Shown here piece by piece: positions 1-12,309 of a DNA stretch of 64,000 nucleotides. The notes under the pieces were generated by a model. It had not been told where the DNA came from. It ran no database searches and worked only from the letters and a program-made list of their open reading frames with translations. The translations under genes and the position numbers were made by a program. Position 1 is the first letter of the stretch, and every line of letters starts with the position of its first letter. Source of the DNA: Trichosphaerium sp. ATCC 40318 (taxonomy: Eukaryota > Discosea > Flabellinia > Trichosidae); assembly GCA_038496445.1 (NCBI GenBank), contig JALMLS010000525.1, positions 124,001 through 188,000 on the forward strand. Reading direction: 5' to 3'.

Positions 1-2077
1 GTGTTGATTCTATCTCCGCGTTTTATAACCTTATCAATTGTTGCAATTTGTTGCCAATCAAATTCGAAGAAATCAGCTAAATACAAATTCAATAAGCATG
101 AAACAAACTCCAAAAAAACCACGTTACCTCTGCTGAGTATTCCAAGGTATTCGTCACCACGGTGATGTGTACTCCACATTTGAGATCCAACTAGACAGAA
201 TGTTGATAAATAAAGATAAAGTACTAAAAGAAGAAACCAACAAAGTTGATCTTACCTTCATGCATGTGCTAAACGTTGGGAAAAACATTAGTTGAAAACA
301 GCAATTTGTAGAGTTGTTTTTTTTTGTAGCTTACCAAAAAATCAGCAAACACGTGAATATCATGAGGCCAGTTCTTTGTACATTCCGAAGGACAATCGAG
401 CTCATACTCGAAATACTTTTGCTTAGGTGGAATTGGTGATAATGCAGCACCAAAGTCACCAAGTGTAACCATTGCTTTTGAAAAATAAGTTTGAAGATTT
501 TATAAGTTAATCATTTGGTTTCCCTTACCTGCGTCGTATTTGCGCTTTTCTGGCGTATAATGTATTCTTACTCCTGAATTATCGATCATATCAGGTGTCA
601 ACTTTCTATTATCGTAATGAACCTTATGTCAGAGTTAGCAGAGTGCTGTTAAAGTCAGGTATGTGAGTTGTTGTCAAAGTTAAAAATCAACCAAAAAACG
701 TTACACGAAACAAGGTCTTAGATGCATACCTCAAGTATCACATGTGTAGCTGCGTGAGGGTCTTTTGTACCCATCAAGAAACCAGCTTCTGGCGGTACAT
801 AAAGTGAACCCTAAAAAAGAAATGAGAAAAATCGAGTTAAAGATGTTCTGTACTCCGCCAACTGCCCACGCAAACATAAGTTGAGTGCATCCTGAATCAA
901 GATCTCCTAGAGGCGAACTGCATCTTTGGGCTTTTGTATACTTTTGCCAGTAACTAGTTGGCTCACACAAGTGCACTAAGAAGTGATGTACAATCCCTTC
1001 CGATGACTATAGAAAAGTAAACAAAAGTCGCGCGGGTAAAAGATTGTCCGTTACCTTTTGTACTATAGGATCAATCCTGATAATATGTGCCTCTGATACT
1101 TCTAAAAAACCAGGTAAGTACAATTACCTAAGCGTATTATTTGTTAAGTGATTACCTGGAAGTACAAGTGACTGACACATGTACGTTGTTATTTTATCGC
1201 TTGGAATAGTTACACCAGGCATTGTCATCTCGTAAGTTGATACATTAGGATCTGTATCATTCCAAGGCGTAGGTTCTCCCCAGAAAGAAACAACTGTAGA
1301 TCCGCGATGATCAGAATCAGAAGGGTGCTTATAGCGAATATCGTTAGAAGGCCCTATACCCCAAATAACTCTTTTGTTTTGGACAAACAAAAGTTAGCTT
1401 CCCACGTAAAATCACGTGATATTTTTTAATGACAAACCTGTTTTCTCCTTCAACAAGCTTTCTATCTTGTGTATCGCCTGTATCAAATTTACGCTTTACA
1501 TGAAAGGTAGTGTAGCCATCACCTCTTTCAAGAAAAAATTAGTGTAAATTCAAACAACAAACAAAAAAGTATGTGACTGCGTACTGTTCACCTCCTACGA
1601 GTTCCCAGTCTTGGCATTTATCTATTACAGGCTCAGAAAACGTTAACGCATGTCTATCAGTTATTTGAGGTTCTCCGTTTGGTCCAAAGTTAAGCATAAT
1701 GATATCAGCACCTAATGTAACTCATTAATTAGGCATCTAACCAAGCAAGCCTTTTTCTTATTCTCAAAATTACAAGGGTAACCCTATTCTGTTTTTTATA
1801 GTCACGTGCCTGGCATTGCACCTGTAGTGAACTCAGCAACACCTAAGAGAAGTTAGTTTGTGACATTTCAAACAAAAAAACTCTCACCAAAGCCAACCCA
1901 TGCGTCCTCTTCATGTGCCCTCACTGCCATGTTAATTTCTTCATTTTCCAAGTCTACATTCCAGAAAACTTCGAATCTATCCAATTGTAGTTCCTGTCTG
2001 TGGTCGTATTCTCCAGGAGAGAAAGCAACACATAACGTAGCTAATAATACGAGGAGGTACAGCCCTCTCATGCTCAT
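1..2077 (-). CDS. DBH/MOXD1-like copper monooxygenase (DOMON + Cu2 monooxygenase domains), C-terminus beyond window
   Basis: Starts with a signal peptide (MSMRGLYLLVLLATLCVAFS), then a DOMON-type segment (FEVFWNVDLENEEINMAVRA) and the two copper monooxygenase domains. Visible family marks are VHHFLVHLCE near 960-995 (CuH histidines), HVILE/VHYDN across an intron near 640-730 (third CuH ligand), a CxxxC near 380-400, HMH in a 13-nt exon at 256-268 (CuM HxH), and FDWQQ before the left edge. In this family ascorbate-dependent copper enzymes hydroxylate small amines or peptides in secretory compartments; the substrate here is unknown. At least ten short introns are needed. The intron between MPG and ADIIM (about 1723-1811) appears to use a GC donor. 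The gene runs off the left edge, so the Met copper ligand and C-terminus are not seen. Family assignment is strong; DBH versus MOXD1 is not resolved. Confidence 0.88.
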
Positions 2078-2600
2078 CTTGCTTATTTTGGTTTAAGTGT
2101 CGCAAATAGGCAATTGCTGCTAAAACTGTCAGTAGCCACATGGCACCTTGTACTACGCCGGCTGCGTAATTAAACTGATTTTTCCGGAAGATGAAAAGAA
2201 GGGTATTCCCTCTCGCCGCCTACCATTTCCCCGAGTAGAAACATTGCCAGCTGGCGCTCAAGAGCTACACTACGGGTATTTCAGAAACAAAGGCATCACA
2301 AAACCTTTCAAGTATGTATTTAAAAATCACCTGCTAGTAAATCTTGCAGTTGTAAATACCTAATGCCATTCACTAAACAAGAAAAAACAGAAAAAAAAAA
2401 GAATGCAAAACACAGAACTTTGTTCGTTCATAGCATAATACTGATTCGAATGCCAAAAGTGACAAGTGTTGGTATTGATTCTTTGAAAGACATTGCCCGT
2501 ATTGAGATAATTATAAAGTAATATGTGATATAAAATAAAGGTATAGAATATCACGGGATACTTGTCAGTTTCATTTGACATAATTATCTGATAGTCGGGT
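2078..2600. other. Gap between two minus-strand genes; one weak plus-strand coding-like stretch
   Basis: This gap lies between the start of the monooxygenase and the stop of the phosphofructokinase, both on the minus strand. On the plus strand an open, hydrophilic frame runs from about 2136 to 2310 (includes FPEDEKKG, RRLPFPRVE and GAQELHYGYF) and ends at a plausible GTATGT donor. It has no ATG, so it would need an upstream exon, and no family is recognised. The rest (2340-2600) is AT-rich and looks non-coding. Confidence 0.25.
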
Positions 2601-5485
<2,885 letters not shown>

Positions 5486-5497
<12 letters not shown>

Positions 5498-5558
5498 TTG
5501 TAGTGCTTTTTGTGGAAGCCAAAACTAACTTAACTGTGGTACTAAAATGGCAGCCGAA
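5486..5558. repeat. 14-bp perfect inverted repeat carrying ATG-GCA-GCC-GAA on both strands
   Basis: TTCGGCTGCCATTT at 5486-5499 is the exact reverse complement of AAATGGCAGCCGAA at 5545-5558, with 45 bp between. Each arm holds an ATG followed by the same codons (M-A-A-E), one reading left and one reading right. It could be a shared start region of a divergent gene pair or a hairpin. Confidence 0.8.
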
Positions 5559-5711
5559 GAATCTATCTTTCGAAACTGTGCTTCGTGTGGTTCAGGGTGT
5601 TTATATCAAAAATGGAACCAAAAAAAACCCGATAGCAATCATCATTTGAGGACTGATGCCATTCCTTACCCAACGGTCTCCTTTCCCTCAACTATAGAAT
5701 GCTTTCAATAA
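5547..5711 (+). CDS. Small Cys-containing ORF, 54 aa
   Basis: A 54-codon frame begins ATG-GCA-GCC-GAA inside the right arm of the inverted repeat and reads MAAEESIFRNCASCGSGCLY, ending near TIECFQ. The N-terminal half holds a CxxCxxxC arrangement that could bind a metal or form disulfides. The stop overlaps AATAAA (5707-5712), which may serve as the polyadenylation signal. No intron is required. I do not recognise the family. It lies divergently from the phosphofructokinase, with about 47 bp between the two candidate ATGs. It may be a short real gene or chance. Confidence 0.35.
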   Translation: MAAEESIFRNCASCGSGCLYQKWNQKKPDSNHHLRTDAIPYPTVSFPSTIECFQ

Positions 5712-5945
5712 AATTGAAACTAATCCAAGACTGCCAGTAATACTTGCTGTCTACTCTCTAAGCCAACTACTTACTTGTAACCTTACTTGCCCTTGTATTT
5801 TATACATTATCTTTTGTGCTCACCGTGCATTCTTTGCTCATTGATAAATGAAGTGTGCTCTTTTAATTTACCATTTCTGTACCATTCCTGTTTTTATACT
5901 CTCACGAATCGGCTGTTTGACCAATGTGTGCCACTGTACTGCTGA

Positions 5946-6440
5946 CTAGTAAACGCACTGATCGCTGTTTGCAAGTAAGTTACACCTTATTATATTCGCT
6001 AGCGCTGTACGACGTCGTACATCGCTGCTTAACTCTTTATCTTCATCAGCTTTTGCAACCTCAGTACCTTCTTCCTTTAATTCTTCTTTTGACTCTTTTG
6101 TATCTGCTTTGTCTTCTTTACCCTCTCCATCTTCTTTAGCTTCTGTATCAGCTTTTTCATCCTTTTTAGGGGTCTTCCCACGGTATCATCAATTTCAATT
6201 TCGCCGTTTTGTGTCTTTTCAAGAAGCTCATCTGCTGCGCTATCTGGTTGACCTGTTTCTGTGCTCCAATCTGTTTCCAAATCTACAAACCAAAGTGAGT
6301 AAAATAATAAACGAAGCAGACCTAGGTATGCAGATAAATTACTCAAAGCGTCAGCGAAAAATTCATCAGTATGTCTGTGACGTACTACACGTACAGGTTC
6401 TCTACCGTATCTTTCAGCCTCTTAGTACCATTCCCAATCG
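5946..6440 (-). CDS. Acidic Lys/Glu-rich hypothetical protein, fragmentary model
   Basis: The minus strand reads a hydrophilic segment DLETDWSTETGQPDSAADEL then EKTQNGEIEIDD, followed in another frame by DEKADTEAKEDGEGKEDKAD and KESKEELKEEG, ending at a TAG at 5946-5948. The second block is typical low-complexity acidic sequence of nuclear or chaperone-like proteins. The first exon boundary (acceptor TTGTAG near 6284) is credible, and an upstream block RHRHTDEFFADAL may belong to it or lie in an intron. Joining the two frames needs either a 20-nt GT..AG intron (gtgggaagacccctaaaaag) or an indel. Start and family are unknown. Confidence 0.35.
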
Positions 6441-6875
6441 TTTACACAAACATTTAACTGTACATATAATTTTGCTATGGAGTAAGCTACTCAGTAGTAC
6501 CAAAGAAACAAAGAGTCAATGCTAAGAGGTACATATCATTCAGCTAGCTGAAAGTAGTTTATTACGTAGTTTTTTCCAGTTTACACAGAAATTCAGATGC
6601 AACAGTAACAGAAAACATGTCTACAACAAGCATTGCGATTCGCGAAAGCGAAGTTTTGATGTTTTTGTTTTAAACGCTCCGAAAAAAAAAAGTTACGACT
6701 TGAATTACAAAAGGAATGCGACGTTTCGTTGCACGGTTTTTTCTTTTTCGAGTTAACATAGGTAAATCCTTGTACAACGAATGTTTTTTAAACATATGTT
6801 TCCTTAAATACTGCATTTAAAACCTAAAAACGGCATTTTTATTCATTTGCAAAAGAAACCAGCATTCCAAGCATC
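6441..6875. other. AT-rich intergenic gap
   Basis: About 430 bp with runs of A and T between an acidic minus-strand gene and the small basic plus-strand gene. No gene, RNA or repeat is seen; it presumably holds the promoters of both flanking genes. Confidence 0.5.
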
Positions 6876-7316
6876 ATGTCCTTTGTATTGGAGAAAAAAC
6901 GCCGTACAACTGAAAAGTTCATTGTAAAGATGTTGACGCCAAGAAGTAGAAGACGTACAGCTTCAGCGCCGCCAAAAATTACAAAAAAGAACTCATCACC
7001 GTCTTTACCACCTAAATCAGCAAGAAAGTCATCTAGAAAGGCGTCAGATAGTATAGTTGAGTCAGAAGCGATTGTAGACGGTAAAAAATCAGCGCGTAGA
7101 CAGTCACGTAAACGATCAAAATCAGAAAAGATTTACTATCAACCAGAACAAATAGGCAAAGGGTAAGTAAACGCACTTGTTAAAAAACAAAGTTTCCTTT
7201 TTTAGATCTTTTTGTTTTAACTTCTTTTTAGCAAATGCCGCATCAATTATCACAGAAGTAACTCTGGGATCTCTTATATAAACAGTAGACCGTATATACG
7301 AAGAGGATGTATTTAA
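6876..7316 (+). CDS. Small basic, Ser/Lys/Arg-rich protein, likely nuclear
   Basis: Two exons give about 126 aa. Exon 1 starts MSFVLEKKRRTTEKFIVKML and is packed with basic Ser motifs (PRSRRRTASAPPKITKK, SARRQSRKRSKSEKI). A GTAAGT donor at about 7165 and the acceptor TTCTTTTTAG before CAAATG join in frame to a tail GKCRINYHRSNSGI ... YIRRGCI and stop TAA at 7314-7316. Composition resembles nuclear-localised or DNA/RNA-binding tails, and R-x-x-S sites could be phosphorylated, but no family is recognised. It converges with the F-box-like gene. Confidence 0.55.
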
Positions 7317-7539
7317 AAAAAAAGATAGCTACGCGCGTAACGCTTTACGTGGTTCTTGCTTTCTCTCTCCCTCCCTTCCCTCCTCTCAACTTGTACTTTT
7401 GTTAAACTATCTGCCTACAGAAAAAGCTGTTGTAGCATTGTAAATAACAACCAGCTCATTTCAAGAAATAAAAAACGCGAAAGCGGTTTTCTTCTCTACT
7501 CGAAGTTCCTTGAGTGTCATCAGCATCTAACCACTTCTC

Positions 7540-8355
7540 TTAACAATAGAGTTGTAATAGAACACCCAGAGTACGTGATCCATCACCCAGAGGTCTCAAA
7601 GAAAGAGAGAACTCATAAATATCTTCCCAAATCATAGACGCGGATCTGTGAGGTTTTGGCATCGCTGCTAGTCGCTTTTGTAGAGCCTCCAGCTTCCCTT
7701 TTTGTCTACCCAGCCGTTCCTTCTCCTCCGCACTACGTTCTTCATCGTCAAAGAATGTTCCTAAAAGACTTTGAGCTGCACTTGCTTCATTCTCACCCTC
7801 TTCGCTCCAAATGTTCGTAAAGATCTGTTTACACACTTCATCTATCGGTGCAGAGAAGTAAAGACCTGACATAGTGGACTCACAAGCCCATCCAGGTAAT
7901 GCCTCTTCCTCTATATCTTTAACCATCTTCTTTAATACGCGTGTATCCTCGAAGATTTGTTTAAAATCGTGCGTGAGCGAGCAGCATTGTTTACACGGCT
8001 CGGATTTGACGCCAATGGTACCACACGGGTACAAACAATGGTCTATGAAAGTGAATGGCACTTGTCCTTCTTCTTCCGGTTCGTCAGAGTTATCAACCCC
8101 GAAATCATAGCCGTACTCTTCTTTAAAACTTTGTCTGAACCCTATTTGCTCATTTCTGCATTTTGCCGCCCAAAACAGGTTTGTTTTCTTAGAACTTGCT
8201 TTACATACCAACCGTAGCGCTAAAACGCTATCAGCACTCTCCATTTCGTCTACATCATCATCTAGAAGGATGTGTCGCTGAATTACGATCCATGGCACTT
8301 CATACAGCTGTTCTGAGGTCATAGGACTCGTATCGTTACGTTTTCGTTTCTCCAT
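7540..8355 (-). CDS. F-box-like hypothetical protein, single exon, 271 aa
   Basis: Uninterrupted frame from ATG at 8355 to TAA/TAG near 7540. The N-terminus begins MEKRKRNDTSPMTSEQLYEV and continues with VPWIVIQRHIL and LALRLVCKASS, a spacing like an F-box (P...l..il ... lrlVCk.w). A middle Cys-rich part includes PCKQCCSLTHDFKQIF, and the C-terminal third is a charged helix-rich stretch (EEKERLGRQKGKLEALQKR). If the F-box is real the protein would recruit substrates to an SCF ubiquitin ligase. Lack of introns is unusual here. It is divergent from the GH31 gene with 150 bp between starts. Confidence 0.6.
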   Translation of the reverse strand: MEKRKRNDTSPMTSEQLYEVPWIVIQRHILLDDDVDEMESADSVLALRLVCKASSKKTNLFWAAKCRNEQIGFRQSFKEEYGYDFGVDNSDEPEEEGQVPFTFIDHCLYPCGTIGVKSEPCKQCCSLTHDFKQIFEDTRVLKKMVKDIEEEALPGWACESTMSGLYFSAPIDEVCKQIFTNIWSEEGENEASAAQSLLGTFFDDEERSAEEKERLGRQKGKLEALQKRLAAMPKPHRSASMIWEDIYEFSLSLRPLGDGSRTLGVLLQLYC

Positions 8356-8505
8356 AAAGAAATACGATCAGTTGGGTGGTTGTAAGGCAGAAAACCAGAA
8401 CGAAAATGGACAGAAGAAAATTCAAACATTTTCCTTTTTTGACTCAAAAAGTTTTTCGCTTTGATTGTCGGCAAAATAAACAATCCTTCATTTGTTTTGG
8501 ATCTA

Positions 8506-11500
8506 ATGGATACAAACATACTATTGCTGTTTATCATAGGGTTATCTTGCGCGTATTCATTGGTACAACTGAACTCTTTCCATTTTATCTCAACCGCCAT
8601 TTTAGAATGAGTTTGGAGACCCTAGTGTCACTCAAATAGACCCATGGGGAACAGATTCATTGCGTATACGCATAACAGTTAGCGGTGCACCTAAAAACTT
8701 GGCTGTACAAGTACGTTTCCGCTCCCAAATCATGCTCTAAATGACATTAAAGGCGTTACTTCCTAACCCACCGAAAAATACAAAGTAAGTACTGCGAGGC
8801 GTCGAAACGCTCTTAATCATTCTGTATAGAGGGGAAATTTACAACACCCCGCTGTACACATCAAACGGAAATATAGCTGCTTCAGTTGAAGATGGCAAAC
8901 TCGTGGTAACACGTTTATCTGATAAAAAGGTACAAAAATCGAAAATAAACTGTTAGATCACGTGACCTTCTTTTTTTTTTCTTTGGTGGTGATTTCTGTT
9001 CACAGGTTTTGTTACAAGAAAGCGGTCACTCGTTTGGTACCTCATTTAGTGCAGAAGGGACCACGAAAGCATCTATATCTTTTGAACCTCAAGATGAAGT
9101 GCGTTGGAACTTTTATTTTTCTGAAAGGTTTTTCGCTTTTTCGTAGTGACTTTCGAGAAAGGATATTTATGGTTTGGGTGAACACAGAACAGGCAAACTA
9201 CAAAATAAACCGTACACACATAGTTTTCAAAGGAGTCAAATTTACTCCTACTCAATTGGTGGAGACATAAGTATTCCTTTTTATCAATCATCTGCTGGAT
9301 ACGGATTTTTATGGCAAGTATTAGAATATTCCTCTTTCGACCTACCCTCATACTTCACTTCTCATTCTCGCGCTTAGGAACTTACCTTCTTTTGGATCTG
9401 TGTCTATACTAGCAAACGGGACGTCGTGGGTATCAAATGCTGCTACCCAACTTGGTACGAAATAACAAGCGAAATTGCAAAAACAATTAATTTCTTTTAA
9501 AGATTTCTGGGTTACCACAACATCTTCAAGCGATCTTGACTACGCTGAAATTATGCATAACTATGTGGACGCGACAGGCCACCCTCCACCTATGCCGTTC
9601 CATGCATCAGGTAATAATCTTGAGGACTTTAGGTTCTAAAAAGCTACAAAAGGGTTTTGGCAATGTAAGAACAGATATCGAAACGAAACTGAATTGTTAA
9701 GTATAGCCAACGGCTATTATACAAGGTACCTAACTTTATACATCACCAAGCATGTATTTAATAACAAATTCAAGGAATTTACCTCTGAGTGTTATTGTTG
9801 TGGACTACTACAACTGGTAAGCATAACGTGTTGTTGTAGTGTTTTCATAAAAAAAATAGGGTTAATTTTGGAGACTGGGCGTTCAACCCTGCGTGCTGGC
9901 AGACTCCAGCAAACATGGTCAGCAACCTAAATGGTCATGGTACCGAGATTATGGTACGTATACTTGTTTTTTTCCTATGTGTCAACGAAGAGAATATTCT
10001 AGGTTTCCGTGTGGCCAAACATTGTTAAAGAAAGTCATAACTTTAAAGCGATGTATGATAATGGGTATGTACTCACCCTCAACTTAATGATTTGGTTCTT
10101 AGTTTTTACTTATTTGTGTATTAGATACCTTGTAATGAACTCGAGTGGTACACCATATCCTTTCAGGGCGGCTGGTCGTTATACTTATGATCCTTTCAAT
10201 CCCGATGCAAGAAAGTACGCTTGCTATTAGATTCCACTTTTTTTCTTTTTTTTGGTTTTGCTGTTTTTGTACAATCTAATTTTGTTGTAGAGTACGTTGT
10301 TGTTGAAGCTAGAATGAGTTCGTTCTGAAGTATTTTGATTAGTTCGTTTGGGATCAAGTTAAGAAAGGTTATTATGACAATGGTGTAAAGATGTACTGGT
10401 TAGATGCAGATGAACCAGAGCGTCAACTGCCCGATACAAGGTGAGACTATTTATTGCACATGCCACAACTAATATCATTAAGTGGTCAATGGTACTACGC
10501 CGCTGGTCAGGATGAACAAGTCGGTAAAGATTCTTAAAAAATTATGTAGCACCTATTGACTAAGTGTTGTAGGTATGGCGTATCCTCTATTACATCAACA
10601 GACGGTAAGATTTTTATAAGATTCGAAGAATATTTCAAAGAAAAAAAAAGTTTTCATGACATCCACAGAAAGAAATGTTTTGCCATCTAACAACTTAAGT
10701 TCTACGATGGATTAAAAGCTGAAGGAGAAGACGTGGTGTTACTGAGCAGAAGCGCATGGGCTGGTAAGATATAAAAGCTGTTTTCTTTTGAAAAAAGAAG
10801 ATTGTGTCTCATTTTGTGCAGGTAGTCAACGTTACGGAGCTGCAGTGTGGAGTGGTGACATTTCTTCTACGTTTGCAGAACTTGCTATTCAGGTTAGAGT
10901 GGCACAAAACGTTGCAATGTCAGGTACAATTTCTCATAACTCTGTTTCTTTCTAATTTTTTTTTTAGGATTGTACTGGTGGACCACTGATATCGGTGGTT
11001 ACAAGGTTATCTTTATTTACATTTGTTAGAAGTAGATATTAAATACTGCTATAGGATGGTAACATCAACGATGCAACTTTTCAAGAGTTGATCGTGAGAT
11101 GGTACAGTTTAAATGTCGTTCACTTTTTTTTTGTATTTACAATTTATCAAAAGGTTCCAATTTGGCGCTTTCTGTCCACTGGTACACGATTGACCCCAAT
11201 ACTTGTCTTTCCTAAAACATGTATTAGTTCAGAACCCACGGACATAGAAGCCCTTCGGACCCTAACAGCGCTTGCGGTAGTTCTGGAGGTCCAAATGAGG
11301 TATTTTTATTTTGGTTTTGTTCGAATAAGTTTAATGTTTGCTCAGGTTTGGCGCTTTGGTGATACCGCTTATAATGTTATTTCAAAAATTATATTGCTCA
11401 GAGAGCAATTGAGAGACTATATCATGAAACACGTGCGCATTTCTAACAAAAGTTTGGTAACTAACCTTTTTTTTGTTTAGATGCAAATTGCTTCCGAGAT

Positions 11501-11945
11501 AGGTACTCCTATAGTTCGTCCGATGTTCTGGGAGTTCCCAAACGACCCTTGCGCATCAGCAGATGATCAATACATGTTCGGTCCAGACTGGCTAGTCGCA
11601 CCTGGTACAAAAAATAAGCAAACATCTTGATTTACTAACAATGCACAGTTTTGGAGTACCAGGCCAAGAGTAGGCAAGTTTGCTTACCTGTGCTGCCTAA
11701 AGGATATACATGGGTACGGAGAACTTTGTAGAGTTTTGACTTTAATTATTTATTAGGTCCATCACTACACCCAGAAGGCTTTTGGACCTGGAAAGCAAAC
11801 AATGTACAGTCGACATTTTTTTTTTTTTCACCTTTTTTGGAATACCCAACAATTTTAGTTATCAAAATTGCGCTAACTTGTAGTTTTTTTTTTTAGTCCT
11901 ACACCTATAGATGAATTTCCACTATTCTACTTGAACGCAGAATGA
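8506..11945 (+). CDS. Secreted glycoside hydrolase family 31 (alpha-glucosidase/alpha-xylosidase type)
   Basis: Exon 1 encodes a signal peptide (MDTNILLLFIIGLSCAYSL) and splices to NEFGDPSVTQIDPWGTDSLR. Later blocks match GH31: YGLGEHRTGKLQNKPY; GYGFLW; DYYNW; FGDWAFNPACWQTPANM; KMYWLDADEPE with the nucleophile Asp; AVWSGDISSTFAEL with the acid/base Asp; GLYWWTTDIGGY; GTPIVRPMFWEFPNDP; QYMFGPDWLVAP; and DEFPLFYLNAE just before the stop TGA at 11943-11945. Retaining exo-hydrolysis of alpha-linked glucose or xylose in a lysosomal or extracellular setting is expected. About 20 introns, most 35-60 nt. The ADEPE form of the nucleophile motif recalls bacterial-type alpha-xylosidases. The protein ends right after the PLF block, so the distal C-terminal beta-domain seems absent. 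Confidence 0.9.
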
Positions 11946-12309
11946 TTTAAGTGTCAAATAAAGCACCGTTGAACCCAGTTTTTGCAAATTTACTTCAAAA
12001 GTTCACGTGGCAAAGACATTCATCTACACGCTCGCAAAAAGTACTATTACTGCGTCGATAGCGATATCAAGTCGTACACATAACTTTTCTCCGTTTTTCG
12101 GGTTATACACGTCATAGAGCGACAAAACCACGTTAAATAGTATCTCTACGCGTGGAATACGCGTAGGGGTTGGTTTTAGAAGTTCTTGAGAACCAACCGT
12201 TTTAAGCTTATGTGCGGAGGAACAAAAATCCGAAACCTTGTTGTCGCCAAATTAAGCAAATTTCAACGACAACAGCAATAAACGTACCCCCAAAACTTCC
12301 CAAAAGTTT
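11946..12309. other. Intergenic gap between the GH31 and fusion genes
   Basis: Tandem genes on the same strand are separated by 364 bp. The GH31 3' end is AT-rich with AAATAAAG soon after the stop. A CACGTG lies near 12003, and two adjacent hairpins occupy 12146-12198 (listed separately). Nothing else coding is seen. Confidence 0.6.
12146..12198. repeat. Two adjacent perfect hairpins
   Basis: CTACGCGT at 12146-12153 pairs with ACGCGTAG at 12159-12166 (5-nt loop). Immediately after, GGTTGGTT at 12168-12175 pairs with AACCAACC at 12191-12198 (15-nt loop). They sit about 110 bp upstream of the next start codon. They could form RNA structure in a 5' leader or be DNA regulatory palindromes; the sequence does not decide. 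Confidence 0.75.

Noticed and set aside
6109-6525. 138-codon plus-strand frame
   Set aside because: It is opposite the acidic Lys/Glu-rich minus-strand coding; its Ser/Phe/Leu-rich content is what an antisense of such sequence gives.
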